A stretch of 64,000 bases of DNA from Chryseobacterium balustinum (GCF_900168205.1 NZ_FUZE01000015.1:1-64000); one strand, 5' to 3'; positions 44,541 to 53,781 are shown, counted from the first letter of the stretch. Notes: generated from the sequence alone by a model not told the origin. Translations and numbers: made by a program.

Positions 44541-45683
44541 ATGGCAAAAGATAAATACGACTTTATCCAAGAATTATTGGAAAATAAAAAATTAAAACCC
44601 GCTCAACGAGAGCGGATTTTGATGCTTACAAAAGAGGAAATAAAAAAAGATGGCGTCTTTGGAAAAGAACTAGAGGAAAGGGTGAAGAAGTTGGAGGAGA
44701 GCATTGGGGGCGAGACCAGTATTTATAATAAAGATAAACAGACTGAAATTTTCATAAATAAACATGATCCTAAATCCATGGTAAGTTTCCTTAATGAATT
44801 TAGTAAAAATGATGATCTAAAATGGTTTACACATAAGCCAGATCAAAATCAAGAGTTTAATTATCAGGATTATTTACATTATGCGAAGGAACTGTTACCA
44901 AAAAATGCAAAACTTAACATTAATTTTTTGACATATTCCAATATTAGAAATTTTTTGTTTTTGACAGAAGACAATAATGGTAAGAGATATCCATGCTGGA
45001 AAAATTACAATGAAAACATAAATTACACTTGGTCTGATATAAAAAGTTGGTGCGAAATTCATCCAAACATTCATCCTTATACTGCTGAGATTAATGGAGA
45101 ATCATTCAATATATTTATCGATCAGTTTAAAAATGTTATAGAATTTAGAACTGATGTGAGTGACTTTAATTTTTTCAACAGGATTAAAGAATTAATTAAA
45201 ACCAGATTATCAAAAGATGTAAAGCCAAAGTATTTGGATGGATTTAGAAATATGGGACAAACTTTAAATACTTATATCGATACTAACTTGTTTTTTCATG
45301 CTATAATACAAATTATAGAGTGGATTAATATAAATAAAGCGAAATCGAATGAGGTAACTTTTGACTTAGTGGATAAAGATGGTTTTTATCAATTTGAAAT
45401 TTTCCATAAAGATAGTTATATGTCATATGCCCCAGATAGTCTCAAAATTATGGGTCAGCAAGGAGATTTTGATAAAACCAAAAAAAATTTATTTTGTGTA
45501 GCTGATTGGGAAATTGAAACAGAATTGGATAATAAAAAGAATTACCGAATCACGTGTTTAGATGAAAATACCGTGATCGAAATTAAAAATAAACAAAATG
45601 TAATTTCTAGAAATATTATTTCAGAATTAGATTATAAAATTGGAGGATTAAAACATATTCTAAAATTATACAAAAATATATAG
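44541..45683 (+). CDS. retron-associated protein, possible degenerate HATPase/sensor (380 aa)
   Basis: It lies 3 bp after the RT. The first 65 residues are charged and helical (LKPAQRERILMLTKEEIKKD, then a coiled coil). The C-terminal 180 residues have the order of elements of a GHKL ATPase (helix FFHAIIQIIEWININ, strand VTFDLVDKDGFYQFEIF, GDFDKTKKNLFCVADWEIET, a final SELDYKIGGLKHILKLYKN) but without a clear N-box or glycine boxes. I suggest a degenerate histidine-kinase-like or sensor domain, with low certainty. With a receiver protein encoded downstream in the same operon this would make a phosphorelay-like pair. No known family is recalled. Confidence 0.5.
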   Translation: MAKDKYDFIQELLENKKLKPAQRERILMLTKEEIKKDGVFGKELEERVKKLEESIGGETSIYNKDKQTEIFINKHDPKSMVSFLNEFSKNDDLKWFTHKPDQNQEFNYQDYLHYAKELLPKNAKLNINFLTYSNIRNFLFLTEDNNGKRYPCWKNYNENINYTWSDIKSWCEIHPNIHPYTAEINGESFNIFIDQFKNVIEFRTDVSDFNFFNRIKELIKTRLSKDVKPKYLDGFRNMGQTLNTYIDTNLFFHAIIQIIEWININKAKSNEVTFDLVDKDGFYQFEIFHKDSYMSYAPDSLKIMGQQGDFDKTKKNLFCVADWEIETELDNKKNYRITCLDENTVIEIKNKQNVISRNIISELDYKIGGLKHILKLYKNI

Positions 45684-45684
45684 A

Positions 45685-46338
45685 ATGATTTATTTATTTG
45701 AAGATAGAAAAGGTCGAATGCTTCAATACATTAGTGAAGGTATAAATAATCCAGTTCTAAAAGAAGCAATTTTTGATTGTTCGGATGAAAATATTGATCA
45801 ATATATTGACGATAATTTCAAGGATGCTACTTGTATTCTTTTTCACAAATCTTACAACTTTCCAAATAGAAGGATTACAAGTGATTTGGTAAAAGAGAAT
45901 TTTTTGAGAAAAAAAATACCTTTTGTTTATTTTAGTGGAGGTCTTAAGAATAATTTATTGATCGATAAACAAGTGTACACAGGTAATGTAGATAGCGGGG
46001 ATATGTATAATAACTTAAGTCTATTTTTAGAGCAAAATAACAAAAATAAATCTATTAATATTCCTCTTTTAATTTACGGAAAACGTTATTTATTAAATTC
46101 ATTATTAGAATTACAAAATAGAATAATAAAATATCTTTTTGATAAACCCGACAATCAAACACTTGATGATGATGATTTAGACGAAATTGAAGATATAATT
46201 TACACCAGAATAAATGAACCAGAACTTGCTGTCGATAAAAGTAAATTAATGAAATGGATTAAAAATAAAATTGGAAAAGAAGAAATTAAAGTAGAGATTT
46301 TAAAATCTCAAATAGAAAAATTAATAGGAAAATATTAA
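45685..46338 (+). CDS. retron-associated small protein, possible pseudo-receiver (217 aa)
   Basis: It is 1 bp from the preceding stop and 3 bp from the next start. The first 120 residues resemble a receiver fold (MIYLFEDRKGRMLQYISE; ATCILFHKSYNFPN; IPFVYFSGGL) but lack the phospho-acceptor Asp at the end of strand 3, where ILFHKSYN stands. The rest is helical, with an acidic DNQTLDDDDLDEIEDIIYTR segment and a basic tail. It may bind the REC protein or the sensor. The function is not known. Confidence 0.45.
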   Translation: MIYLFEDRKGRMLQYISEGINNPVLKEAIFDCSDENIDQYIDDNFKDATCILFHKSYNFPNRRITSDLVKENFLRKKIPFVYFSGGLKNNLLIDKQVYTGNVDSGDMYNNLSLFLEQNNKNKSINIPLLIYGKRYLLNSLLELQNRIIKYLFDKPDNQTLDDDDLDEIEDIIYTRINEPELAVDKSKLMKWIKNKIGKEEIKVEILKSQIEKLIGKY

Positions 46339-46341
46339 AGT

Positions 46342-48042
46342 ATGAATACTATTTATTTTCATCAGAAGTCAGGATTTGAAGATAGATTTGAAATTGCCTT
46401 ACTTAAAAGTATGAGCAACGAAGAATCAATCAAAATACACACATTTAGCAAAGAACAGATTGAAAAACATTTGCCTTCCAAATTTGAATATGATGCTGAT
46501 TCTTTTGATGTTCTGTTAATTCCTACTGTTTTTGATTCTTCCAATTATATGAGTTACGACGGGATAGAGTTTGCCCTCTTTTGGTACTTCCATTTAATAA
46601 AAAAAGATAAGCCATTTGCAATAGTACTTCTCGGAACTGAATCAACTTCATCATTTTTTCAGCATTGTGATTATTCGAATTTTTTTAAATGCCCCAATGT
46701 GCATTATGTAGATTTTAATTATGAAATGATAAGCACATTTTTAAAGAAGTTGGATTTAAAAGATTTCTCGTCGAGAGATTATCTTAATGCTTTGAAAAAT
46801 GTAAATCTGAAACCTTCTACAAGCTACAAAACTCATCATTCCATCGCTAATGAATGGGCAATTTATCGCTGGGCTAATACGATAGGCGCTACAGATAAAG
46901 ATATTGACCAGATTGAAAACAAAGTTGAGAATCAATTGTACTTTAAATATTTACAAACTATTTTTCCTGTAAGTGATCTTCCTAAAATTGAAGAAAATGA
47001 ACTCAAAATTAGAAACTTAAAGGATTCAAAAATTCTATATATTGACGACGAAGCAGATAAAGGTTGGTATGAGATCTTTTGTAAAATTTTAGTTGACATA
47101 AACGAAGTACAGGAATTTGATTATTTGGGTGATGAGCTAAAAGATAAATCTCAAGAAGAAATCATTAATCTTTCATTGGATAAAATAAAAGAACAAGATA
47201 CAGACATTGTAATTCTTGATTTCCGTTTACATGAAAATGATTTTACTGATGATGTTTCAGAAGTTACAGGTCTGAAAATTTTAAAAGAAATAAAGAAAAT
47301 CAATCCAGGAATTCAGGTAATTATCTTTTCAGCAACCAATAAAATCTGGAATTTACAAGCTTTACAAAAGGCTGGTACAGACGGATTTATTGTTAAGGAA
47401 TCACCAGAAAATAGCGTTGAATCAAAATTTACAGAAGAAATTATTAGGTCTTTCACCTATGAGTTAGATATAGCAAATAAGAAAAAATTTCTAAAAAATG
47501 TATTTGTTTCACTAGATAAAATAAATAATAACGTCTGTAAGACTGATTATATTGACGACACGAGCTTTGAAACTTTCTTGCACTTGTTATCTTCCCAAAC
47601 TAATATTATAAAATCTGCCGCTAAAAAAATTGATATAAATGATAAATCTACATTAGATATAGTTTTCCTTAATTGTTTCAATTTTCTAGAAAACTTTAAA
47701 AATGAGTACTATTTGAATTATCGAAACTACTCCTATTCTCTTGGTATAAATGAAATTAGTATGAATAGATATTCCTATAATACTGAATTTTCTATTGAAA
47801 ATAAAGGTCTTTTTTCACCGAATAATCAAAGTGACAAACCCACATTTTTTATAACTACTGCCAACATAATGATAAATTATCTTGAGCTGTGTAATCATAA
47901 CGATATTATAATCACAAAACTTGGCAAAGTCACAAAATACCGAAATGATTTTATACATGGTACTAAACATCATTTTGAAGAAAATGAAATTATTTTAATT
48001 TTAGAAATATTAGTGCTTATAACTAGTGATTTGAAAGAATGA
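46342..48042 (+). CDS. response-regulator receiver fused to a C-terminal HEPN-like domain (566 aa)
   Basis: The first 225 residues show alternating strands and helices of unknown type. A receiver domain follows (about 228-355) with acidic pair D235-D236 in ILYIDDEADKG, phospho-acceptor D293 in IVILDFRL, Ser330 in IIFSATN and K352. After a helical linker the last 60 residues contain RNDFIH at 534-539, a match to the HEPN motif RNxxxH, within helices ILILEILVLITS. This suggests a phosphorylation- or signal-gated RNase effector. It is the fourth gene of the retron operon. The HEPN call rests on the motif and the helical context, so it needs structure support. Confidence 0.6.
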   Translation: MNTIYFHQKSGFEDRFEIALLKSMSNEESIKIHTFSKEQIEKHLPSKFEYDADSFDVLLIPTVFDSSNYMSYDGIEFALFWYFHLIKKDKPFAIVLLGTESTSSFFQHCDYSNFFKCPNVHYVDFNYEMISTFLKKLDLKDFSSRDYLNALKNVNLKPSTSYKTHHSIANEWAIYRWANTIGATDKDIDQIENKVENQLYFKYLQTIFPVSDLPKIEENELKIRNLKDSKILYIDDEADKGWYEIFCKILVDINEVQEFDYLGDELKDKSQEEIINLSLDKIKEQDTDIVILDFRLHENDFTDDVSEVTGLKILKEIKKINPGIQVIIFSATNKIWNLQALQKAGTDGFIVKESPENSVESKFTEEIIRSFTYELDIANKKKFLKNVFVSLDKINNNVCKTDYIDDTSFETFLHLLSSQTNIIKSAAKKIDINDKSTLDIVFLNCFNFLENFKNEYYLNYRNYSYSLGINEISMNRYSYNTEFSIENKGLFSPNNQSDKPTFFITTANIMINYLELCNHNDIIITKLGKVTKYRNDFIHGTKHHFEENEIILILEILVLITSDLKE

Positions 48043-48052
48043 TAAAATAGTT

Positions 48053-48089
48053 CTATGCACCTCCATTGCACAATAAATAAACATCTTTG
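48053..48089 (+). promoter_or_regulatory. operator-promoter of the helicase module (TGCA-N7-TGCA type)
   Basis: TGCA at 48056-48059 and 48067-48070 flank 7 bp, and CTTTG at 48085-48089 lies after 14 bp. The first TGCA begins 13 bp after the stop of the receiver-HEPN gene. It drives the gene at 48139. Confidence 0.7.
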
Positions 48090-48138
48090 TTCCAGTAACA
48101 AATCTTCATAAAATCTGGTAATTTAAAAGCATAAAAGT

Positions 48139-48423
48139 ATGTCATATCTAAACCTAGAAATTAACCGGCCATTAAATGGTCAAGAGAAGAAAATATCAGC
48201 TCCAACCCTAAAAACTGGAGATCGATTTGTTTTGCAGGGAGATGAAAACCTTTGGTTCAAATTAGATATTGTTTCAACTAATAATCAATATCTCTGTTCA
48301 AATGAGGAAGGGAAGACAAAGCTACTTGATGGTGATCTTAAAGTGACCAGAATAAATGGTATCTGTGGCTCACTTAATTTTCATTCAAAAGAAATAGTCA
48401 AATATTTTTTGGAAAACCATTAA
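48139..48423 (+). CDS. small protein of unknown function, first gene of the helicase module (94 aa)
   Basis: The protein is soluble and beta-rich, with PTLKTGDRFVLQGDENLWFK near the front and FHSKEIVKYFLENH at the end. It has no signal peptide and no known motif. It starts 50 bp after the shared operator-promoter and ends 12 bp before the helicase gene. A small OB- or SH3-like adaptor is possible. Function is unknown. Confidence 0.55.
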   Translation: MSYLNLEINRPLNGQEKKISAPTLKTGDRFVLQGDENLWFKLDIVSTNNQYLCSNEEGKTKLLDGDLKVTRINGICGSLNFHSKEIVKYFLENH

Positions 48424-48435
48424 ATTTAGATTAAC

Positions 48436-50541
48436 ATGCAAATCAGATCTTTTTTTCAAATTACGCTTAATACCGATCAGGAAAACATCATCCAAAATTT
48501 AGAAGATTTTTTGGAAAGCAATGACTCTGTATTTTTATTAAAGGGTTATGCTGGAACTGGAAAAACGACTTTGGTAAAAGGAATTATTGATGCCTTAAAT
48601 GCAGAGAAAAAGAGATTTTTGGTTTGCGCACCAACAGGTAGAGCAGCCAAGATATTGAGAAATAAAACAGGATATGGTAAAACTATCCATTCAACTATTT
48701 ATGATTTCGATAATTTACAGACCATTAATTCTGATAAAGAAGATCTTGCAGAACATTCCTTTCAATATTATTTTCCAGTAGTCAAGTTAGAACTAAACAC
48801 CATCATTATTGTAGATGAAGCTTCTATGATCTCTTCCAGAGAAAACAAAAATGAACTTTTTACATTTGGCTCCAACATTTTACTGAACGATTTGCTAACG
48901 TTTGCTCAGCTTCATAATAACACTAATAACAAAATAATTTTCATCGGTGATCCCGCCCAGTTGGCTCCAGTTGGAGATAACAATTCTTGGGCTTTAGAAA
49001 CTTCTTTTTTTGCTGAAAAGAAAATTGGAGTAAGAGAAGTGTTTCTTACTCAAGTAATGAGACAAAAAGATAATTTGATTTTAGAAAACGCAATGTCTAT
49101 ACGAAACTGCATAGATCATCCCACTAAGCGAGAATTGAAGTTTAAGTTTGATGAAGAATCTTGTCACAATTTCAACAGCAAAAATATTGTAGAAAAATAT
49201 TGCGCACTTTTTCCTAAACCAAATTTTGACAATGGGGTGATTATTAATTACTCTAACGCGCAAAACTATTGGTATAACAAGGAAATTAGAGAAAAATATT
49301 TTCCAGATTCACCAAATATTGCCGTAGGAGATTTGGTACAAATCATAAATAACAATTATCATAAATACAAAACCGAAATTTACAACGGAGAATTTGCAAT
49401 TGTTGTGAATGTTGGTGACATTATAAAACAATCTGCTCCCGTTTTTGTAGATGTAAATGGAGAGAAAAAGAAAAAAGTAATAGAACTTACTTATAGAAAA
49501 GTAACTTTGAGATTGCCTGATTTTGATGAAGACGTTGAAGCTTACATTAATGAAACACTGTTACAATCTACGAGTAGAGATTTAAAAATAGATGAAATGA
49601 AAGCGGTTTACATCAATACGCTCATGAGATTTCGAGATGTAAATCCAAATTCAAAAATTAATTCTGAGCAATTTAAAAATTTTCTGAAAAACGATGATTT
49701 CTACAATGCAATTCGGATTAAGTATGGTTACTCTATCACAGGTCATAAAGCACAAGGTGGAGAATGGAAGCAAGTCTTTGTAGATTATTCTGGAAGAGCA
49801 AGTTTATCAAAAGACGCTTTGCGATGGTCTTATACTTCAACAACAAGAGCTTCTGAAATTTTATATGCAATTAATTTTCCTGATTTTGGACAATTTTATA
49901 AACTGAAATTTTCAAATGTGGAAAGTATCTCATCGGTGCCAAATAACGCTTTAAATTTTGAAAAAGTACCGACGTCACCATTTCATCAAGTTACAGCCCA
50001 CAAATGTAAAAGTTGGTTGTATTGGAATGTTTTAGAAAAACTTGAAGATTCAGATTTTATCATCGAAAGTATTATTTCTGAAGAATACTGTGAGAAATAT
50101 ACTTTCAGATATTTTGACGAATTAGTATCTGCGCAAATATTTCATAAGTTATCTGGATTTTACGAGAAAGACTTCATCCTTACAGCCGGAAATGATGAAC
50201 CGTTTCAAAAATTACAAGAAGTCCTGATAAAACCGAATCAAGTGCAATTTCCATCTGCATACAAAGCTTCAGAAGCTTTCTTAGAAGATATCTATTCTAT
50301 TATTTCAGCTGCTTGTACAGATTTGGGAATACAGATTTACAATGTTGTCGAAAATTTAGAAAATTATAACGTGGCCTATTATTTTGAAACCTTTAACAAA
50401 TTATCTTACATTCAATTCTGTTTCAAAAAATCCAAAGAATTTACAACCGCAATAGTAAAAACTTCCGGTCATCTACAAGATGAAAAATTGATAAAATTAA
50501 TAGAAAAAATTACAGAATATGCTACAATCTCAACAAATTAA
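48436..50541 (+). CDS. RecD-like SF1 DNA helicase (701 aa)
   Basis: Motif I is GYAGTGKTT at 37-45, followed by APTGRAAKIL (Ia) and an IIIVDEASMI motif II. Further motifs include DPAQLAPVGDN (III) and, at the end, KYGYSITGHKAQGGEWKQVF and SYTSTTRASEILYAIN of the UvrD-like C-terminal domain. The N-terminus lacks the usual RecB/RecC-binding domain, so it is a stand-alone RecD2-like type. It overlaps the next gene by 23 bp in another frame. Such helicases occur in defence islands with an RNA-binding partner. Confidence 0.85.
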   Translation: MQIRSFFQITLNTDQENIIQNLEDFLESNDSVFLLKGYAGTGKTTLVKGIIDALNAEKKRFLVCAPTGRAAKILRNKTGYGKTIHSTIYDFDNLQTINSDKEDLAEHSFQYYFPVVKLELNTIIIVDEASMISSRENKNELFTFGSNILLNDLLTFAQLHNNTNNKIIFIGDPAQLAPVGDNNSWALETSFFAEKKIGVREVFLTQVMRQKDNLILENAMSIRNCIDHPTKRELKFKFDEESCHNFNSKNIVEKYCALFPKPNFDNGVIINYSNAQNYWYNKEIREKYFPDSPNIAVGDLVQIINNNYHKYKTEIYNGEFAIVVNVGDIIKQSAPVFVDVNGEKKKKVIELTYRKVTLRLPDFDEDVEAYINETLLQSTSRDLKIDEMKAVYINTLMRFRDVNPNSKINSEQFKNFLKNDDFYNAIRIKYGYSITGHKAQGGEWKQVFVDYSGRASLSKDALRWSYTSTTRASEILYAINFPDFGQFYKLKFSNVESISSVPNNALNFEKVPTSPFHQVTAHKCKSWLYWNVLEKLEDSDFIIESIISEEYCEKYTFRYFDELVSAQIFHKLSGFYEKDFILTAGNDEPFQKLQEVLIKPNQVQFPSAYKASEAFLEDIYSIISAACTDLGIQIYNVVENLENYNVAYYFETFNKLSYIQFCFKKSKEFTTAIVKTSGHLQDEKLIKLIEKITEYATISTN

Positions 50542-52024
50542 AGAACTTAGACAGTCTGGTAAACTTCAAGAGGCTTTAGAATTGGCTACGGTAGATTTAG
50601 AGCAAAATCAAGATAATATTTACGCTAAAAGAAACATCAGTTGGGTATATTGGATGTTTTTAAAAGACCATGCTGAAAAATCAGATATTAAGAATTTTAT
50701 TTTATACCTTATTAAAGTTAAAGAGTTAAATCTTCCCGAAAATGAAACAATGCTTTTTGATACAATTTCTTGGAAAATAGGAACTTTTCTTTTTCAATTA
50801 TTAAAACTTCAGAATATTCCATTCTCTGAGGTTTTCAATATTATTGACATTGCAAAAAACTTTCATTATTCTAAGCCGTCAGATAGTTATAGCTTTCTTT
50901 TGAAAGCGGCACATAAAGCTCTCAAAACCAATAGAGATAAGTATATCTCTTTTATAAATTGGTGGAATCTTGAAAATTTAAGACCCGAAGATTTTGAAAA
51001 AGAAGTTTTGCCCAATGGTAGAATGATTATGTCTATTGCAGAGCAGGTTTATACTGCATATTACAAAGCACTGATACCCAATCAAGAAAATCAAATAGAA
51101 AAAAATGTTGTGCTGGCAAATGTGCAAAAGATTGATGACATTGTAGAAGAGCATTCTGATTATATCTACCTAATATATTTCAAAGCTCAAATGCTTTTAG
51201 CAATTGGAGAAAAAGAAGAGTTGAAGAAAAGTTATCTGCCATTTGCTCAAAAAAAAGCTACCGAATTTTGGGTTTGGGATTTAATGAGTCAAATTGTAGA
51301 TTCCGAAGAAGAAAAATTATCTTGCCTTTGCCAAGCTTGTAAATCGGGAAGAGGAGTAGAACAAATGAAAACTGGATTATATCTTAGAATGGCAAACTAT
51401 TTTTTAAGCAAAAATATGCTTCCAGAAGCCAAATGCGAATTGCTGAAGATAAAAAAAATAAAAGAAGAATATCAACAAAAAGTGCCCGCAGAAGTAACTA
51501 ATCTATTGCTTTCTGAAAGACTCAGTTCAATTGTAGAAACTATTTCAAATAATTCTTTCTACAATAGCAAAACCTCTGAAGTAGACACCATTTTATTTTC
51601 GAATCTTCCATCACAAAACATATTTGTATCACATATTAACCATGATAAAAATATTATCAATTTTATCACAGCAGATGATAAAACAAGTCACTTCAAACAC
51701 GAAAGAATAAATCCGAAGTTAAAAATATTTGTTGGTGATGTGTTAAATGTTCGGTTTTCACAATTTTCTGTAGAAAATATTTCAAGATTAAATACTCTCA
51801 AAAAAGGAACTGATGATTCAATGAAACATAAAAATTTAAAATCAATTACTGGAATTTTGAAAATTAATCCTAAAGGTTTTGGCTTTCTAGAAGATGTTTA
51901 TTTCCCTAAAACTTTAATTGAAAAAAATAATTTTAAAGACGGTGAAAACATAGACTTTGTAGCCATTAGAAAATACAACAAAGAAAAAGAAACTTTAGGT
52001 TGGAATTTTTTAAAACTTCAATGA
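50519..52024 (+). CDS. TPR-like plus OB-fold (S1/CSD-like) protein (501 aa)
   Basis: The first two thirds are helical repeats (QIKELRQSGKLQEALELATV; AKRNISWVYWMFLKDH) of TPR or similar type. The last 80 residues form an OB fold with GILKINPKGFGFLEDVYFPK, a cold-shock or S1-like nucleic-acid binding signature. I recall such a TPR-S1/CSD architecture with RecD-like helicase partners in TOTE-type conflict systems, but cannot confirm it. It overlaps the helicase gene by 23 bp, so they are coupled. The pair probably senses or acts on nucleic acid. Confidence 0.6.
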   Translation: MLQSQQIKELRQSGKLQEALELATVDLEQNQDNIYAKRNISWVYWMFLKDHAEKSDIKNFILYLIKVKELNLPENETMLFDTISWKIGTFLFQLLKLQNIPFSEVFNIIDIAKNFHYSKPSDSYSFLLKAAHKALKTNRDKYISFINWWNLENLRPEDFEKEVLPNGRMIMSIAEQVYTAYYKALIPNQENQIEKNVVLANVQKIDDIVEEHSDYIYLIYFKAQMLLAIGEKEELKKSYLPFAQKKATEFWVWDLMSQIVDSEEEKLSCLCQACKSGRGVEQMKTGLYLRMANYFLSKNMLPEAKCELLKIKKIKEEYQQKVPAEVTNLLLSERLSSIVETISNNSFYNSKTSEVDTILFSNLPSQNIFVSHINHDKNIINFITADDKTSHFKHERINPKLKIFVGDVLNVRFSQFSVENISRLNTLKKGTDDSMKHKNLKSITGILKINPKGFGFLEDVYFPKTLIEKNNFKDGENIDFVAIRKYNKEKETLGWNFLKLQ

Positions 52025-52138
52025 TCGCCATCTAAATCTTTAATCAAATAATTGACCTATCCCTTTAGTTAAAAATCATTTTGTAAGAATGAGAAGCTGT
52101 TTTAATATTGTGAAAAATCTTAGGACGCCCATTTAAGT

Positions 52139-52172
52139 GGTCATCTTACGACTAACCTACAATCTATTTTTG
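52139..52172 (+). promoter_or_regulatory. operator-promoter of the SLOG gene (GGTCA type)
   Basis: GGTCATCTTACGAC starts at 52139 and TATTTTTG ends at 52172, 34 nt from the G of GGTCA to the G of the -7 box. Two minus-strand promoters nearby show the same motif at the same distance (54744-54711 and 55419-55386). The -7 box lies 15 bp before the ATG of the SLOG gene. Confidence 0.7.
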
Positions 52173-52187
52173 TAGAAAATTTAAAGT

Positions 52188-52538
52188 ATGAACATTGCAA
52201 TAGTAGGCGGTCGAGATTTTGACGACTATGATCTTTTGAAAAAAACGCTTAATAATTTCATTGAAAATAAATCATTTCTAAATGCTATTGTTTCGGGTGG
52301 AGCGAAGGGCGCGGATACTCTAGCGGAAAAGTATGCTGCAGAACTCCAAGTTGATATGATTATTTACAAACCCAATCATAAAAAGCATGGTAGACTTGCG
52401 GCCTTACATCGAAATACAGAAATTATTGAAACTTCCGATATTGTTTTTGCATTTTGGAATGGCAAATCTAGAGGAACATTAGACTCAATTACAAAGGCTA
52501 AAAACTTGGAAAAAAAATTATTTATCATCAACTATTAA
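52188..52538 (+). CDS. DUF2493/SLOG-family nucleotide-binding protein (116 aa)
   Basis: The protein has the YspA-type SLOG fold: NIAIVGGRDFDDYD with the GGRDF loop, IVSGGAKGADTLAEKYA with the SGGAKGAD loop, and FAFWNGKSRGTLDSITKAKN. SLOG domains bind or make nucleotide-derived signals, and many stand near defence effectors. The promoter shares its operator with the WYL2 operon and the cREC gene. It is convergent with the nuclease gene at 52608. A role as a ligand or sensor protein is inferred. Confidence 0.8.
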   Translation: MNIAIVGGRDFDDYDLLKKTLNNFIENKSFLNAIVSGGAKGADTLAEKYAAELQVDMIIYKPNHKKHGRLAALHRNTEIIETSDIVFAFWNGKSRGTLDSITKAKNLEKKLFIINY

Positions 52539-52543
52539 ATGAC

Positions 52544-52579
52544 AAAAACAGTTCAATTAACTTTAATCGAACTGTTTTT
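52544..52579. terminator. bidirectional hairpin terminator
   Basis: AAAAACAGTTC (52544-52554) and GAACTGTTTTT (52569-52579) form a perfect 11-bp stem with 14 nt between. It sits between the convergent SLOG and nuclease genes and ends in T on one strand and starts with A on the other. Confidence 0.8.
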
Positions 52580-52607
52580 ATTTGGTATACCTTGCCTTTA
52601 ATTATCG

Positions 52608-53771
52608 CTATTCACTACCGTTCAAAGCATTAAAGCAATGAATAATTTTCAATACATATTCTAAAACCTGTCTATCATCTTGAAAGTTTGACTGTCCAAA
52701 ATTTGGGAACTCATGTTTAAATAATGCCCAATCATCTGTTTTCCAATCTACATTTTTAAATCCAAAACTGTTTATCAAAATATCTAATTTATCATTTGAG
52801 GTCCCATCTTTGTTTAAGCCTATTAAAAACAGAGGGTTTCTTAAGTTTTTAATTCTAAATTGAATTCTAATTTCATTCTTATAATCGATTTCTAGAACAT
52901 CTAAATCATTCTTTTCATAAACTTTAGCATTAATATCAAACTGAGAATTCTTTATCATCTCTTCATTAAACTTTTTAGATGTAAAATTTAAAAGCTCTAA
53001 CTGTTTAAGACTTAAGGCTTCTAAAAAGTTACTGTAAATCTCCCGTGAAGCTTCAAAATTTTCAGATATAATTTTAATAACTTTTTCTTTCATTTCGTTG
53101 TTTGTTGTTTGATGAGTTAATTTTTTTATTAAGTTTAAATACTGTTGCAGAGTTTCTCTGACAATTGGTTTGTTAAAAGACAATTTTGTACACTCTTCAA
53201 TCCAATTTTTAATATCATTTTTATAAGAAATAGACATATATTCTATGCCATTTGAACTGATCTGCTTACTGCTTTCTCCAAATAAAGTAAGATATAATAA
53301 ACTTGCATCTGGATATTTGTTTTTATATCTCAACAGCTGATTTAACTGTTCTCCTGCGTAAATTTTATTTTCAATGACAAAACCATGGTTATTGAAATCT
53401 TTTAAAACAATATCCAATCTACCACCAAAAGTTTGATCCTCATTTCTAAAACCAATATGCTCTTCCTTTGCGCAAATCACTTCATCCAATTTTAATGTAA
53501 ATTGTTCTTGAAGAACAATCGTGTAAAATGCATTTAGAAAATCACCTCCCATTCCATGACTTCCTTTTGGATTTAAGAGTTCAGCTATCAATGCAGAATG
53601 TGTAAAAACTTCATTGGACTCCATGCTCATAATGGAAAAAATATTAAAATTCTCTCCCGATAAAATCGCCTTTTCTTTATTAAAATCAATAAGTTGCTTT
53701 ATTTGTTTTAAAAAAGTAAAATCATTCTGAGCTGAAATTTTGTTATGACTATCAATAATTTCTCTTCCCAT
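52608..53771 (-). CDS. PD-(D/E)XK nuclease family protein, PDDEXK_4 type (387 aa)
   Basis: The front carries the family start SALIAELLNPKGSHGMGGDF (about 59-78), then the catalytic core: Asp120 in GGRLDIVLKD, and Glu134 and Lys136 in FVIENKI. This matches a D-x(n)-ExK active site. The rest is helical with QLLRYKNKYPD and a C-terminal domain. Such proteins are found in defence and mobile contexts and cleave DNA or RNA. It is 10 bp downstream of WYL2 on the same strand and shares the GGTCA operator. Confidence 0.85.
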   Translation of the reverse strand: MGREIIDSHNKISAQNDFTFLKQIKQLIDFNKEKAILSGENFNIFSIMSMESNEVFTHSALIAELLNPKGSHGMGGDFLNAFYTIVLQEQFTLKLDEVICAKEEHIGFRNEDQTFGGRLDIVLKDFNNHGFVIENKIYAGEQLNQLLRYKNKYPDASLLYLTLFGESSKQISSNGIEYMSISYKNDIKNWIEECTKLSFNKPIVRETLQQYLNLIKKLTHQTTNNEMKEKVIKIISENFEASREIYSNFLEALSLKQLELLNFTSKKFNEEMIKNSQFDINAKVYEKNDLDVLEIDYKNEIRIQFRIKNLRNPLFLIGLNKDGTSNDKLDILINSFGFKNVDWKTDDWALFKHEFPNFGQSNFQDDRQVLEYVLKIIHCFNALNGSE

Positions 53772-53781
53772 TCTTCTTTTT

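Noticed and set aside
45685..46338. Detocs-type defence two-component system for the retron-linked proteins
   Set aside because: Detocs has a TPR sensor kinase and a response regulator with a nucleosidase-type effector; none of these is visible here, and the operon is led by an RT.
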